64,000 bases of DNA from Nostoc sp. MS1. GTDB taxonomy: Bacteria > Cyanobacteriota > Cyanobacteriia > Cyanobacteriales > Nostocaceae. The position numbers and the translations under genes were made by a program. Numbering within the stretch: position 1 is the first letter of the stretch; each line of letters starts with the position of its first letter. The notes under the pieces are model-generated. The model saw nothing but the letters and a program-made list of their open reading frames with translations, searched no databases and was not told the DNA's origin. Below are positions 49,901 through 56,419 of the stretch, in pieces. The DNA is taken from NCBI RefSeq assembly GCF_019976755.1, contig NZ_AP023441.1, forward strand, positions 1,722,501 through 1,786,500, read 5' to 3'.

Positions 49901-52900
49901 CTAATGCCACAAATGGTTCTTGGTATCTGTACGGCGTAAATAATCAGTACATTGCTGGTAGCAACTTAAGTACTGACTTTGAAGTTACCTTAACCAACAC
50001 AGGTACATATTTGTTGGTGCTGGATGGTAATAATAGCAACGGTAATACCAACTACAGTTTCAAAGTTACTAATTCTGGTTTGAACAGTACCACAGCATTG
50101 ACTTTAGGTAATACAATCACCAGTACCATATCTCAGCCAGGGGAAACAGATGAATACACCTTCACAGGTACAGCAGGGCAACGCCTGTACTACGACGCAC
50201 TGATTAATAACAATGCTTCGACCATTTACGCCCAGTTAATCAGCCCCAGTGGACAACAGATATTCTATGTTGATGCGGATAGCGATCTCACCCCCTTCAC
50301 CTTAACGGAAACAGGTACTTACAAACTCATCATTGATGGTTATTTTGATAACACAGGTGATTACAGTTTCCGCTTAGTTGATGCTGGTGCTACATCTGCA
50401 ATCACTTTGGGAACAACAATCACTAACATTCTCAATCCTGGTTTAAAAACTGACATCTACCGCATCAATGGTACGGCTGGGCAAAAACTGCGCTTTGATG
50501 CCTTAACTAGCGGGTTTGTTAGTGGTAACTGGACAATATACGGTACTGGCAATCAATATGTAGCTGCTACTAACCTGGGCAATGACTTTGAAGTCACATT
50601 ACAAAATAGCGGTACTTATTTGTTAGTGCTGGATGGCTATAACAACAGTGGCACTGTCAACTACAGTTTCACTGTCACAGATATCAGCGATGCACCCGTA
50701 GCAGCCAGTGGATTTAATAGTATCAAGACTGGTACAATCGCTGCTGGTGGACAAGATACCTATACATTTACTGCATCTGCTGGCTTGTTAGTCTACTTCG
50801 ATGGTCAAAGCGCCAATAATAACATCATTGCAGAATTGCGGGATACAAATGGTCAATATCTCACTGCCAGCGCTACCAATTCAGACACACAGCTAATTCG
50901 TGTACCAAAATCGGGAACTTATACCTTAGCAGTTAAAGGTGCGAATGCCAGCAGTACAGGCAGCTATCGTTTCCAAGTTCTCGATATTGCAGCTGCCGCC
51001 ACCGATATCAGTTTCAACACCCCAGCCACCAGAAGCTTAACTAATGGTGCCGAAACAGTCGTCTATCGATTTACAGGCACACCTGGACAGACACTTTACT
51101 ATGATGCTTTGCAAAGTGATGCTGATACGGTTAACGCTCAGTTAGTTAGCCCAAGCAGTAACATTTTTGAAATCAATTCAGACAGTGATAGAAATATCTT
51201 CACATTGACTGAAGGTGGAACTTATTACTTACTGTTGAAAGGACATAACGCCTCTGCGGCTGATTTCAGTTTCCGCTTAATTAATGCGAGTGCTGCCACT
51301 GCTGTCACCTTAGACACCACAGTAGCAGATACCCTCACACCAGGACTAGCCACCAACATCTACCGCATCAATGGTACAGCCGGACAAAAACTGTTCTTTG
51401 ATTCCTTAATCAACAGTTTCGTCAGTGCCAATTGGACATTGTACGGGCCTGGTAATCAGTATGTAACTGGTACTAACCTCAGCAGTGACTTTGAAACCAC
51501 CCTCACTAATACTGGAACTTATCTGTTAGTCATCGATGGCTACAACAGCAACAACAACCCAATTAACTACAGTTTCAAAGTTACTAACCCCCCAACCACA
51601 ACCACAGCATTAACTATAGGTAACACGGTTACTAGTACCATCTCTCAAGTTGGGGAAACCGATGAGTACACCTTTACAGGTACAGCCGGACAACGCCTGT
51701 ACTACGACGCACTGATTAATAACAATGCTTCTACTATCTACGCTCAGTTAATCAGTCCCAGTGGACAACAGGTATTCTATAACGGTGATGCTGATAGCGA
51801 TCGCACCCCCTTCACCCTGACAGAAACAGGTACTTACCGACTCATCCTTGATGGCAATGGTAATAGTACAGGTGACTATAGCTTCCGCTTACTTGATGCC
51901 TCTGCTGCTACTGCTATCACCTTTGATACCAGCATTACCAATACCCTCACACCAGGATTAGAAACTGACATCTACCGCATTAACGGTACAGCCGGACAAA
52001 AACTGTTCTTTAATTCCTTAATTAGTAGTTTCGTCAGTGCCACATGGACACTATACAGTCCTAGCAATCAGTATGTAACTAATGCTAACCTCAGCAGTGA
52101 CTTTGAAACCACCCTCACTAATACTGGAACTTATCTGTTAGTCATCGATGGTTACAACAGCAACAACAGCCCCATTAACTACAACTTCCAAGTCACCAAC
52201 CCCCCAACCACAACCACAGCATTAACTATAGGCAACACGGTTACTAGTACCATCTCTCAAGTTGGGGAAACCGATGAGTACACCTTTACAGGTACAGCCG
52301 GACAACGCCTGTACTACGACGCACTGATTAATAACAATGCTTCTACTATCTACGCTCAGTTAATCAGCCCCAGTGGACAACAGGTATTTTATAACGGTGA
52401 TGCCGATAGCGATCGCACTCCTTTTACATTGACAGAAACAGGCACTTACCGACTGGTTATAGATGGTTATTTTGATAACACAGGCGATTACAGTTTCCGC
52501 CTAATTGATGCCTCTGCTGTTACTCCTGTGACTTTAGACACCACCATCACCAATACCCTTACACCAGGACTAGCCACCAATATCTACCGCATCAATGGTA
52601 CAGCCGGACAAAAACTGTTCTTTGATTCCTTAATCAACAGTTTCGTCAGTGCCAATTGGACATTGTATAGTCCTGGTAATCAATATGTAACTGGTGCTAA
52701 CCTCAGCAGTGACTTTGAAATCACCCTCACTAATACTGGAACTTATCTGTTAGTCATCGATGGCTACAACAGCAACAACAACCCAATTAACTACAGTTTC
52801 AAAGTTACTAACCCCCCAACCACAACCACAGCATTAACTATAGGTAACACGGTTACTAGTACCATCTCTCAAGTTGGGGAAACCGATGAGTACACCTTTA

Positions 52901-53427
52901 CAGGTACAGCCGGACAACGCCTCTACTACGATGGACTGATTAACAACAATACTTTCACCATTTACGCCCAGTTAATCAGTCCCAGTGGACAACAGGTATT
53001 CTATAACGGTGATGCCGATAGCGATCGCACTCCTTTTACATTGACAGAAACAGGTACTTACCGACTCATCCTCGATGGCAATGGTAATAGTACAGGTGAT
53101 TATAGTTTCCGTTTAATTGATGCCTCTGCTGCCCCTAGTGTCACCTTAGACCAAACTATCACAAATACCTTGAATCCAGGCTTAGAAACTGACATCTACC
53201 GTATTAACGGTACAGCCGGACAGCAACTAAGTTTTGATTCACTAATTGGCAGTTTCGTTAATGCCAATTGGACACTGTACAACCAAGGAAACCAGTTTAT
53301 AACAAACAGAAACCTCGGTAATGACTTTGTAATCACCTTAACCAATGATGGTACTTATCTTTTAGTTCTTGATGGATATCTACCTAATGGCACCATCAAC
53401 TATAGATTCCAAGTCTCAAATGCCTAA
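40903..53427 (+). CDS. Giant modular protein: dockerin, vanadium haloperoxidase, Ig-like, LVIVD and PPC repeats
   Basis: The 4174-residue protein has a dockerin at about 62-117 (GDANNDGGLSNLDVDIIL and DFNGDGKITIVDVRSLGL), Ig-like units to about 435, a PAP2/vanadium haloperoxidase domain (about 440-830) with Lys702, WRP at 708-710, SGHS 745-748 and SRVYGGIH 795-802, further Ig/Big modules, a carboxypeptidase-regulatory-like unit near 1355-1425, a run of ten prolines near 1630 followed by a Cys-rich segment, type 3 calcium repeats near 1881-1945, LVIVD repeats about 1946-2236, and 17 PPC-type repeats from about 2460 to the end. No N-terminal signal peptide is seen. The enzyme would use H2O2 to oxidise halides. 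Confidence 0.85.
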   Translation: MSTSCILERCIVEDLQNNDQTSTLSDLHSVYMQTDSITPKPNYNRIALNTSAIPLIEDGFLAGDANNDGGLSNLDVDIILKDRDKPIVGVNDPRDFNGDGKITIVDVRSLGLSITGNKDKTPPILSASLANDTNQNGGTNTDKITADPTIKGSVTDASRITRIQAGLNNTNINKYTNIRGVIAADGSFTLTPEQLTQINNNIPLAQGQHTLHLIAKDQWNNTTTFDLTFTLDSNSPTITAALTNDTGSSANDKITKDAAITGSINDLNQIVSFKAGFDNTLTSNFVDVLGSLQGNTFTFEQNKIKEINGGDLSNGSHTLKLIATDIAGNTANFEYSFTLDALSPQRPGLMLDSLFDSAPIGDSQTTFATVDLIGQTEANATVILQGTGKSITADGTGKYKFTGVELQLGDNSFTAIATDKAGNTSTFTEIVKRVNTDNGDVVLDWNAILLNAIYTDKTAPPVATRNMAIAQTAVFDAINSITKTYKNYYFSGTAPLGASAEAAAAAAAHRVLINLYPGQISYFDTALVASLAKITDGAAEDAGVTFGRTVADSILSLRSTDGANNTVTYTPGTNPGDWQPTAPGFAPALLPQWGQVTPFALTSGDQFRPNGQPALNSQQYTDDYNQVKELGKKDSTTRTAEQTEIALFWANGTGTFTPPGHWNQIAQNVVANKGNSLIDNARLFALLDVSIADAGIAAWDAKYHYNFWRPITAIQKGDTDGNPNTTADPNWTPLLTTPPFPDYISGHSTFSGAAATVLTSLLGDNVSFRVNSLGLPGVYRQFNSFTAAADEAGISRVYGGIHFNTANVDGIATGKSIGNYVLQNLLAPVSDTQPPVIGVTLANDSGSNGSDRITSDPNIKGTLSDTSQIVKLTAKLNSGNFVDVLSKLNPNGSFTLDKATLTQINGGQLPDGTYQLSLQAEDKFGNASETKLEFTLDSSKPVAPTELKIKDDTDTVTKNNKPTIIGKAETGSLVQIFDGQTKIGQTTAVNGTWEITPSQLSDGVKNLTVNAIDVAGNVSENASLQITVDTIAPQINLTTPQANAQLTAGAKLQGSLDGTGSTISKLTYRFNNGNEVEVPVNTQGQFNADLNLTGLSGQQNLIITSVDLAGNTTQTSIPVTISIVNSDTTPPTVTISSTASTAVSYIELTFNEAITDSSFAADKYSLKIAGGTQDGQTVPISSVQKLSSTLVRLNLAAAFTSGNYKLTIASGITDLAGNATTAAQVFDINVAAAPVIISPSDGEAMVGLNRETIVRFGKKVDPTTVNSEDFYLIANGRRIEGEIKVSSTEEFATFFYKNPLPSSTEVRVFVDGSKIIGRDGVAIDGDGDGQAGGIATADFTTLPITRIKGTDVWGYVYDSYNKNPDGSNIPIKGVTIRLDALPDVFAVTDEKGYFILKDVPAPEFFVYIDGSTATGAPEASQYASLGKPFHSVPGQSTQLFMDGVPFNVYLPPMAKSDIQQLSTTEDTKVGFGETAQAFLEKQFPNVDPELWKEVKVTFNPGSAQDDQGNRATQATIIPVDPQRLPAPLPPGVDPKLVISIQAGGANGFNREADGGATNFDVPAPIQFPNLDGLRPGEKSLFWSFDHDAGKWIVIGTGTVSEDGKTVVSDPGVGVLAPGWHFTQPGTPNSPPPPPPPPPPGCKPNPAKVECLKVALENYAVCLATWGLLGTILTGVPGGLVGIIACTAQFTLDVHRCDKLPNCLPNTSAARSLNPFVNALSDSLTGDAKGDKIAAIGSQIVNLLSPYALDGQTTIPLDVQAQIEQLAAQANDIAGGDAIAYMRNLVLQSELANAGIEESYGNAPSYGVLYAAQIQGANGETFVVRGQTTADGQYTIIVPRNGTIQFVSFYDPLTNSYGVVTPRLDPSATYQLPRLTLVQVDENFADSDKDGLVDVVEFVYGTSSNKSDTDKDGINDFAEIKQGLDPLNGRGFPTGIISSLPLQGEAKAVVVEGSVTNAETQTAYIATGSYGLAIVNASQFNNPVVLGQLNLSGDATDVAVDAKLNIAAVATNSGGLQLVDVSDGMVPTLRQTLNLAVNQVEVADGIAYATVNNVLYAVDLATGEQLQSFTLPGNGTVTGLAREGTKLYAFVSGSDTFSVIDITSEGSAAVVGQLNVNVASSDVGLFVGNGVAYLAGSGLRTINVSNPSSPTLISDADQFFTARGLTLNGSGLALVAAEGQGLAVYSSTDPQDTDAFLTVFDTPGFAYDAAVASGIAFVADGNSGLQVINYLGFDNKGQAPTITLNTTAIDLDPNTPGIQVQEGSTIPLRANVSDDVQVRNVELLVNGQVVSNDVSFPWDLSVIAPKITADVKTVDLQVRATDTGGNIALSNVLTLNLSEDKFAPKVLGTTPSEDSRRKEIPSIAVRFDEAIDTTKLNLSGITLTNLGKDGVLGGGDDVVTSVSSLLTRSFDRTLVISPGNELSVGNYQLKIDPSIIADRAGNALTSPFTLEFTKRPLTTPLTLGTTITSSLVEPGDNEVYTFTGTPGQRILFDNLNNSSTSIYAQLQSPSGISLGNYFYYGNDSQPFTLTETGTYRVTIQSTNNATGNYSFRLLDASAAPTITLGTTVTNTLNPGLETDVYRINGTAGQRLFFDSLATASGASWYLYNSGNQYITGSSLSSDFETTLTNTGTYLLVLDGNNSNGNTNYSFKVTNPPTTTTALTLSNTVTSTISQPGETDEYTFTGTAGQRLYYDGLINNNTSTIYAQLISPSGQQVFYNGDADSDRAPFTLTETGTYRLIIDGYLDNTGDYSFRLVDASAAPTITLDSTISNNLTPGLEADVYRINGTAGQRLFFNSLANATNGSWYLYGVNNQYITAASLSSDFETTLTNTGTYLLVLDGNNSNGNTNYSFKVTNPPTTTTALTLSNTVTSTISQPGETDEYTFTGTAGQRLYYDGLINNNTSTIYAQLISPSGQQVFYNGDADSDRAPFTLTETGAYRLIIDGYLDNTGDYSFRLVDASAAPTITLDNTISNTLTPGLEADVYRINGTAGQRLFFNSLANATNGSWYLYGVNNQYIAGSNLSTDFEVTLTNTGTYLLVLDGNNSNGNTNYSFKVTNSGLNSTTALTLGNTITSTISQPGETDEYTFTGTAGQRLYYDALINNNASTIYAQLISPSGQQIFYVDADSDLTPFTLTETGTYKLIIDGYFDNTGDYSFRLVDAGATSAITLGTTITNILNPGLKTDIYRINGTAGQKLRFDALTSGFVSGNWTIYGTGNQYVAATNLGNDFEVTLQNSGTYLLVLDGYNNSGTVNYSFTVTDISDAPVAASGFNSIKTGTIAAGGQDTYTFTASAGLLVYFDGQSANNNIIAELRDTNGQYLTASATNSDTQLIRVPKSGTYTLAVKGANASSTGSYRFQVLDIAAAATDISFNTPATRSLTNGAETVVYRFTGTPGQTLYYDALQSDADTVNAQLVSPSSNIFEINSDSDRNIFTLTEGGTYYLLLKGHNASAADFSFRLINASAATAVTLDTTVADTLTPGLATNIYRINGTAGQKLFFDSLINSFVSANWTLYGPGNQYVTGTNLSSDFETTLTNTGTYLLVIDGYNSNNNPINYSFKVTNPPTTTTALTIGNTVTSTISQVGETDEYTFTGTAGQRLYYDALINNNASTIYAQLISPSGQQVFYNGDADSDRTPFTLTETGTYRLILDGNGNSTGDYSFRLLDASAATAITFDTSITNTLTPGLETDIYRINGTAGQKLFFNSLISSFVSATWTLYSPSNQYVTNANLSSDFETTLTNTGTYLLVIDGYNSNNSPINYNFQVTNPPTTTTALTIGNTVTSTISQVGETDEYTFTGTAGQRLYYDALINNNASTIYAQLISPSGQQVFYNGDADSDRTPFTLTETGTYRLVIDGYFDNTGDYSFRLIDASAVTPVTLDTTITNTLTPGLATNIYRINGTAGQKLFFDSLINSFVSANWTLYSPGNQYVTGANLSSDFEITLTNTGTYLLVIDGYNSNNNPINYSFKVTNPPTTTTALTIGNTVTSTISQVGETDEYTFTGTAGQRLYYDGLINNNTFTIYAQLISPSGQQVFYNGDADSDRTPFTLTETGTYRLILDGNGNSTGDYSFRLIDASAAPSVTLDQTITNTLNPGLETDIYRINGTAGQQLSFDSLIGSFVNANWTLYNQGNQFITNRNLGNDFVITLTNDGTYLLVLDGYLPNGTINYRFQVSNA
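48283..53424 (+). repeat. Tandem PPC-type repeats, 17 units, alternating A and B types
   Basis: Each unit is about 100 residues. Type A starts like TTALTLSNTVTSTISQPGETDEYTFTG and type B like APTITLDSTISNTLTPGLEADVYRING. They alternate in most of the tract, with two divergent units in the middle (about 50700-51290). DNA at about 48750-49190 and 49356-49800 is nearly identical (period 606 bp), and three more near-identical copies of another pair occur about 51590-53140 with periods of 610 and 612. This indicates recent duplication or gene conversion inside one gene. Confidence 0.85.
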
Positions 53428-53490
53428 ACCTGTTGAATTGTGCTGAAAGCAACGGCATAAGTCTAAAGATAGGGGTCAGTTGTTTGTTAC

Positions 53491-53527
53491 TATTGACTAC
53501 TGACCACTGACCACTGACTACTGACTA
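53491..53527. repeat. Heptanucleotide repeats upstream of trpA
   Basis: TGACTACTGACCACTGACCA-type heptamers run directly up to the trpA start codon. It is the same repeat class as at 22590-22703 and 26166-26253. It leaves no room for a normal ribosome binding site next to the ATG. Confidence 0.7.
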
Positions 53528-54328
53528 ATGAGCGTTATTGCCGATCGCTTCCAAACTCTCAGACGGAATCAAGAGTGCGCTCTGATTCCGTTTATTACTG
53601 CTGGTGATCCTAATTTAGAAACTACAGCCGCCGCTTTAAAAATATTAGATAGCAATGGTGCTGACTTTATTGAGTTAGGCCTGCCCTACTCTGATCCTCT
53701 GGCGGATGGGCCTGTAATTCAAGCAGCTGCTACTCGTGCTTTACAAAACGGCACAAAACTGGAGAATGTACTGGAAATGTTAAGAGCCACTACTCCCAGT
53801 TTGCAAGCGCCAATCATCTTATTTGCCTACTACAATCCCATTCTGCACCGGGGCATTGACCAGTTTCTCGATCAAATTGTGGCGGCTGGTGTTGCTGGTT
53901 TGGTTGTGCCTGATTTACCTTTGGAAGAAGCCGCAGGACTATTAAAACCAGCAAGTGAAAAGGGTATAGATTTAACTTTATTGATTGCCCCTACCAGTTC
54001 ATCCGAAAGAATAGAAGCGATCGCTAATTCATCCCAAGGATTCATCTATTTGGTCAGTGTAACAGGCGTAACAGGGGTGCGATCGCAACTAGAAACCCGT
54101 GTATCTGATTTATTACAACAAATCCGCCATGTAACAGATAAACCTATTGGTGTCGGTTTTGGTATTTCCCAGCCAGAACAAGCTACTCAGGTCAAACAAT
54201 GGGGCGCAGATGCAGCTATTGTGGGTAGTGCCTTTGTTCAACGTTTAGCCGAGGGAACACCAGAACAGGGACTCAGTGCGATCGCGGGATTTTGTCAAAG
54301 TCTCAAAGCAGCCATCAAAACATCTTGA
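53528..54328 (+). CDS. trpA: Tryptophan synthase alpha chain
   Basis: TrpA cleaves indole-3-glycerol phosphate to indole and glyceraldehyde-3-phosphate, feeding indole to TrpB. The 266-residue protein has catalytic Glu49 (FIELGLPYSDPLADG) and Asp60, FAYYNPI, and SVTGVTGVR, and the glycine-rich phosphate loop GVGFGIS. There is no ribosome binding site next to the ATG because heptamer repeats adjoin it. In many cyanobacteria ndhL and DUF3007 lie close to trpA; here the cohesin and dockerin genes are between them. Confidence 0.95.
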   Translation: MSVIADRFQTLRRNQECALIPFITAGDPNLETTAAALKILDSNGADFIELGLPYSDPLADGPVIQAAATRALQNGTKLENVLEMLRATTPSLQAPIILFAYYNPILHRGIDQFLDQIVAAGVAGLVVPDLPLEEAAGLLKPASEKGIDLTLLIAPTSSSERIEAIANSSQGFIYLVSVTGVTGVRSQLETRVSDLLQQIRHVTDKPIGVGFGISQPEQATQVKQWGADAAIVGSAFVQRLAEGTPEQGLSAIAGFCQSLKAAIKTS

Positions 54329-54570
54329 TGATTTCGGGAAAGTAGATTAAAAAGTATAACAGTATAGTTTTTTTACTCTGATTGTGCTGGACAATTCCAT
54401 ATTTATGGTCTTGAATATTAACATTAGATACTAAGCAGTAAAAAAACTAGCTGATACAGCAGCTTATATTTTGGGTATTATGTGTATTAAGTAGGCTATA
54501 AAAACTATGAGTGTGAGAGGAAGTCAGTCAAAAGTTATGAAAATTACATCGCAGATGAGAGGTAAAGGCG

Positions 54571-55218
54571 ATGAGTGAAAGTATGGCATTTATCGGCGGT
54601 GTCGCCGTAGCAGGACTGGCGGCTCTCTTAATGCTCAAGGGAACCAACACCTCCCTACAGCCTAACTTTGGTGTTGCTTCACAAATGCCAGCAACCGTAG
54701 TAGCACCTCAAGTCATCCCGCCACAGTATCAACCACCCTACGGGCAGCCAGCATATAATAACCCCCAACCAACGGCTCCTAATCCCGTGCAGAGCGTGGA
54801 ATTTGAACGCTTGAAGATGGATTTTGAGCGGCTAAAATACGATAACGAGCAATTAAAAAATCAAAACCAACAACTCCAGTCCCAATTTCAAAACTGGAAT
54901 AATGCTCAACAAATAGCATTAGCCCAGCAAAATACTCAAAGAGCCGCATCTGCTGTATTACCCGCTCAAGCTAGTTGGTGGTCTTCGCCTATTGTTTGGG
55001 CTGTTGGTGGTGCGGCTTTAACCGTTGGCGGTGGTATTGTAGTTGCTGGCGTGTTATCTTTATTCTCTTCACGCCCACGTTCTACCCGCACTGTACAAGT
55101 TATTCATCCGTATCCCAACAATACACAACCTCTGGTTCCTGTACGTCGGGCTGAGTTTCTACCCCCTGGAATGGAAACAAGACGAGTGGAAGCTCACGAA
55201 TATGATGAAATGAGATAA
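54571..55218 (+). CDS. Membrane-anchored protein with coiled coil, unknown function
   Basis: The 215-residue protein has an N-terminal membrane segment (MAFIGGVAVAGLAALLML), a Pro/Gln-rich linker (PPQYQPPYGQPAYNNPQP), a short coiled coil (about 85-125, FERLKYDNEQLKNQNQQL) and a second membrane segment (about 145-170, IVWAVGGAALTVGGGIVVAGV). The tail ends basic and polar. I do not recognise a family. The two membrane segments and coiled coil suggest a structural or scaffold role in the envelope. Confidence 0.7.
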   Translation: MSESMAFIGGVAVAGLAALLMLKGTNTSLQPNFGVASQMPATVVAPQVIPPQYQPPYGQPAYNNPQPTAPNPVQSVEFERLKMDFERLKYDNEQLKNQNQQLQSQFQNWNNAQQIALAQQNTQRAASAVLPAQASWWSSPIVWAVGGAALTVGGGIVVAGVLSLFSSRPRSTRTVQVIHPYPNNTQPLVPVRRAEFLPPGMETRRVEAHEYDEMR

Positions 55219-55395
55219 GGAAGTAGAGGACAGGGAGGAAGCATAATTTTCACCTGTCCTCACTCCCTTAGAGCAGCTTTGCTTGCAAATTTGTTCTATT
55301 AATCTGAAGTTGGGTTTGCTCGGTAATAGGTAATAGGAAATTGGTAATTGAGTTGTGTCATTACCAATCAATCAGTTTTGTGGGAAGGTATATTT

Positions 55396-56247
55396 ATGCC
55401 TCAAAACCGACGAATGCCCTTAGCAGTAATTATCACTATTGGCATCTTGGTGGTATTTTTCAGCATTAGCAGTTTCCAAGCTATACCTGCACAATCTCAG
55501 GAAGTTCAGCCACCTATACTCGCTGCAAGTGTTGACCTGGGAAGTTCATTTAAGCAGATGGGCGTTAAAGGTTCGATTCTGATTTACGATCGCCACAACA
55601 AAAAATTTTACGAACACAACCCTTCGCGCAACTCCCAAGCCTTCTTTCCCGCATCGACTTTCAAAATTTTTAACTCTCTTGTAGCCTTAGAGACTGGGGT
55701 AATTCCCAATGATGTGGCTGTTTTGACCTGGGATGGTATTCAGCGCCAATTCCCGATATGGAACCAAGACACCAACATCCGCCAAGCATTCAAAAATTCA
55801 ACAGTGTGGTTTTATCAAGTACTAGCTCGCAGAGTTGGTTATCAACGGATGAATCAATTCATCCAGCAAGTTGGTTATGGCAACCATCAAATTGGTACAC
55901 CTGAGCAAATTGACAGATTTTGGTTAGAAGGACCACTACAAATTACACCCAGACAACAGATTGAGTTTCTGCAACGTCTTCAAAGTCAGGAGTTACTCTT
56001 CTCACAAAGGACTTTAGATTTAGTTCAAGACATAATGGTTTACGAAAGTACCCCAGACTATATATTGCGAGGAAAGACAGGCTGGGTAACAAGTCTCACT
56101 CCTAATATTGGTTGGTTTGTAGGATATTTGGAACAGAGAAATAATGTGTATTTCTTTGCGACAAATATTGATATGCGTAATGAGAATGATGCTTCTGCTC
56201 GAATTGAAATTACTCGGCGCAGTCTCAAAGCTTTAGGATTATTATGA
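55396..56247 (+). CDS. Class D beta-lactamase-like serine hydrolase
   Basis: The 283-residue protein has an N-terminal hydrophobic export segment (IITIGILVVFFSIS) and the class D motif set: Ser87 in PASTFKIF, STV at 135-137, YGN at 161-163, FWLEGPLQIT and KTGW at 227-230. Class D enzymes hydrolyse beta-lactams through a carbamylated Lys (Lys90). Related penicillin-sensing domains also share these motifs, so enzyme activity is not certain. The ATG at 55396 has GGGAAGG upstream. It stands alone. Confidence 0.82.
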   Translation: MPQNRRMPLAVIITIGILVVFFSISSFQAIPAQSQEVQPPILAASVDLGSSFKQMGVKGSILIYDRHNKKFYEHNPSRNSQAFFPASTFKIFNSLVALETGVIPNDVAVLTWDGIQRQFPIWNQDTNIRQAFKNSTVWFYQVLARRVGYQRMNQFIQQVGYGNHQIGTPEQIDRFWLEGPLQITPRQQIEFLQRLQSQELLFSQRTLDLVQDIMVYESTPDYILRGKTGWVTSLTPNIGWFVGYLEQRNNVYFFATNIDMRNENDASARIEITRRSLKALGLL

Positions 56248-56419
56248 AGCGCCGTTGAGTTTAGGCGATCGCGCCACTATGCTTGTAACAGCAATGCTAT
56301 ATAGTGTTAATCAAGAACATATATATACTTTGCACTTTTAGAAATATCTCCTTCGCTATACTTAGCTATGCCTCTTTTTTTAATTAGTAAAAAATAGGCT
56401 GAACCGGGGATTAAACATT

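Noticed and set aside
48283..53424. Long regular DNA repeats that could be mistaken for a CRISPR array or satellite
   Set aside because: The repeats are about 300-606 bp, lie in one open frame and encode PPC-type domains.
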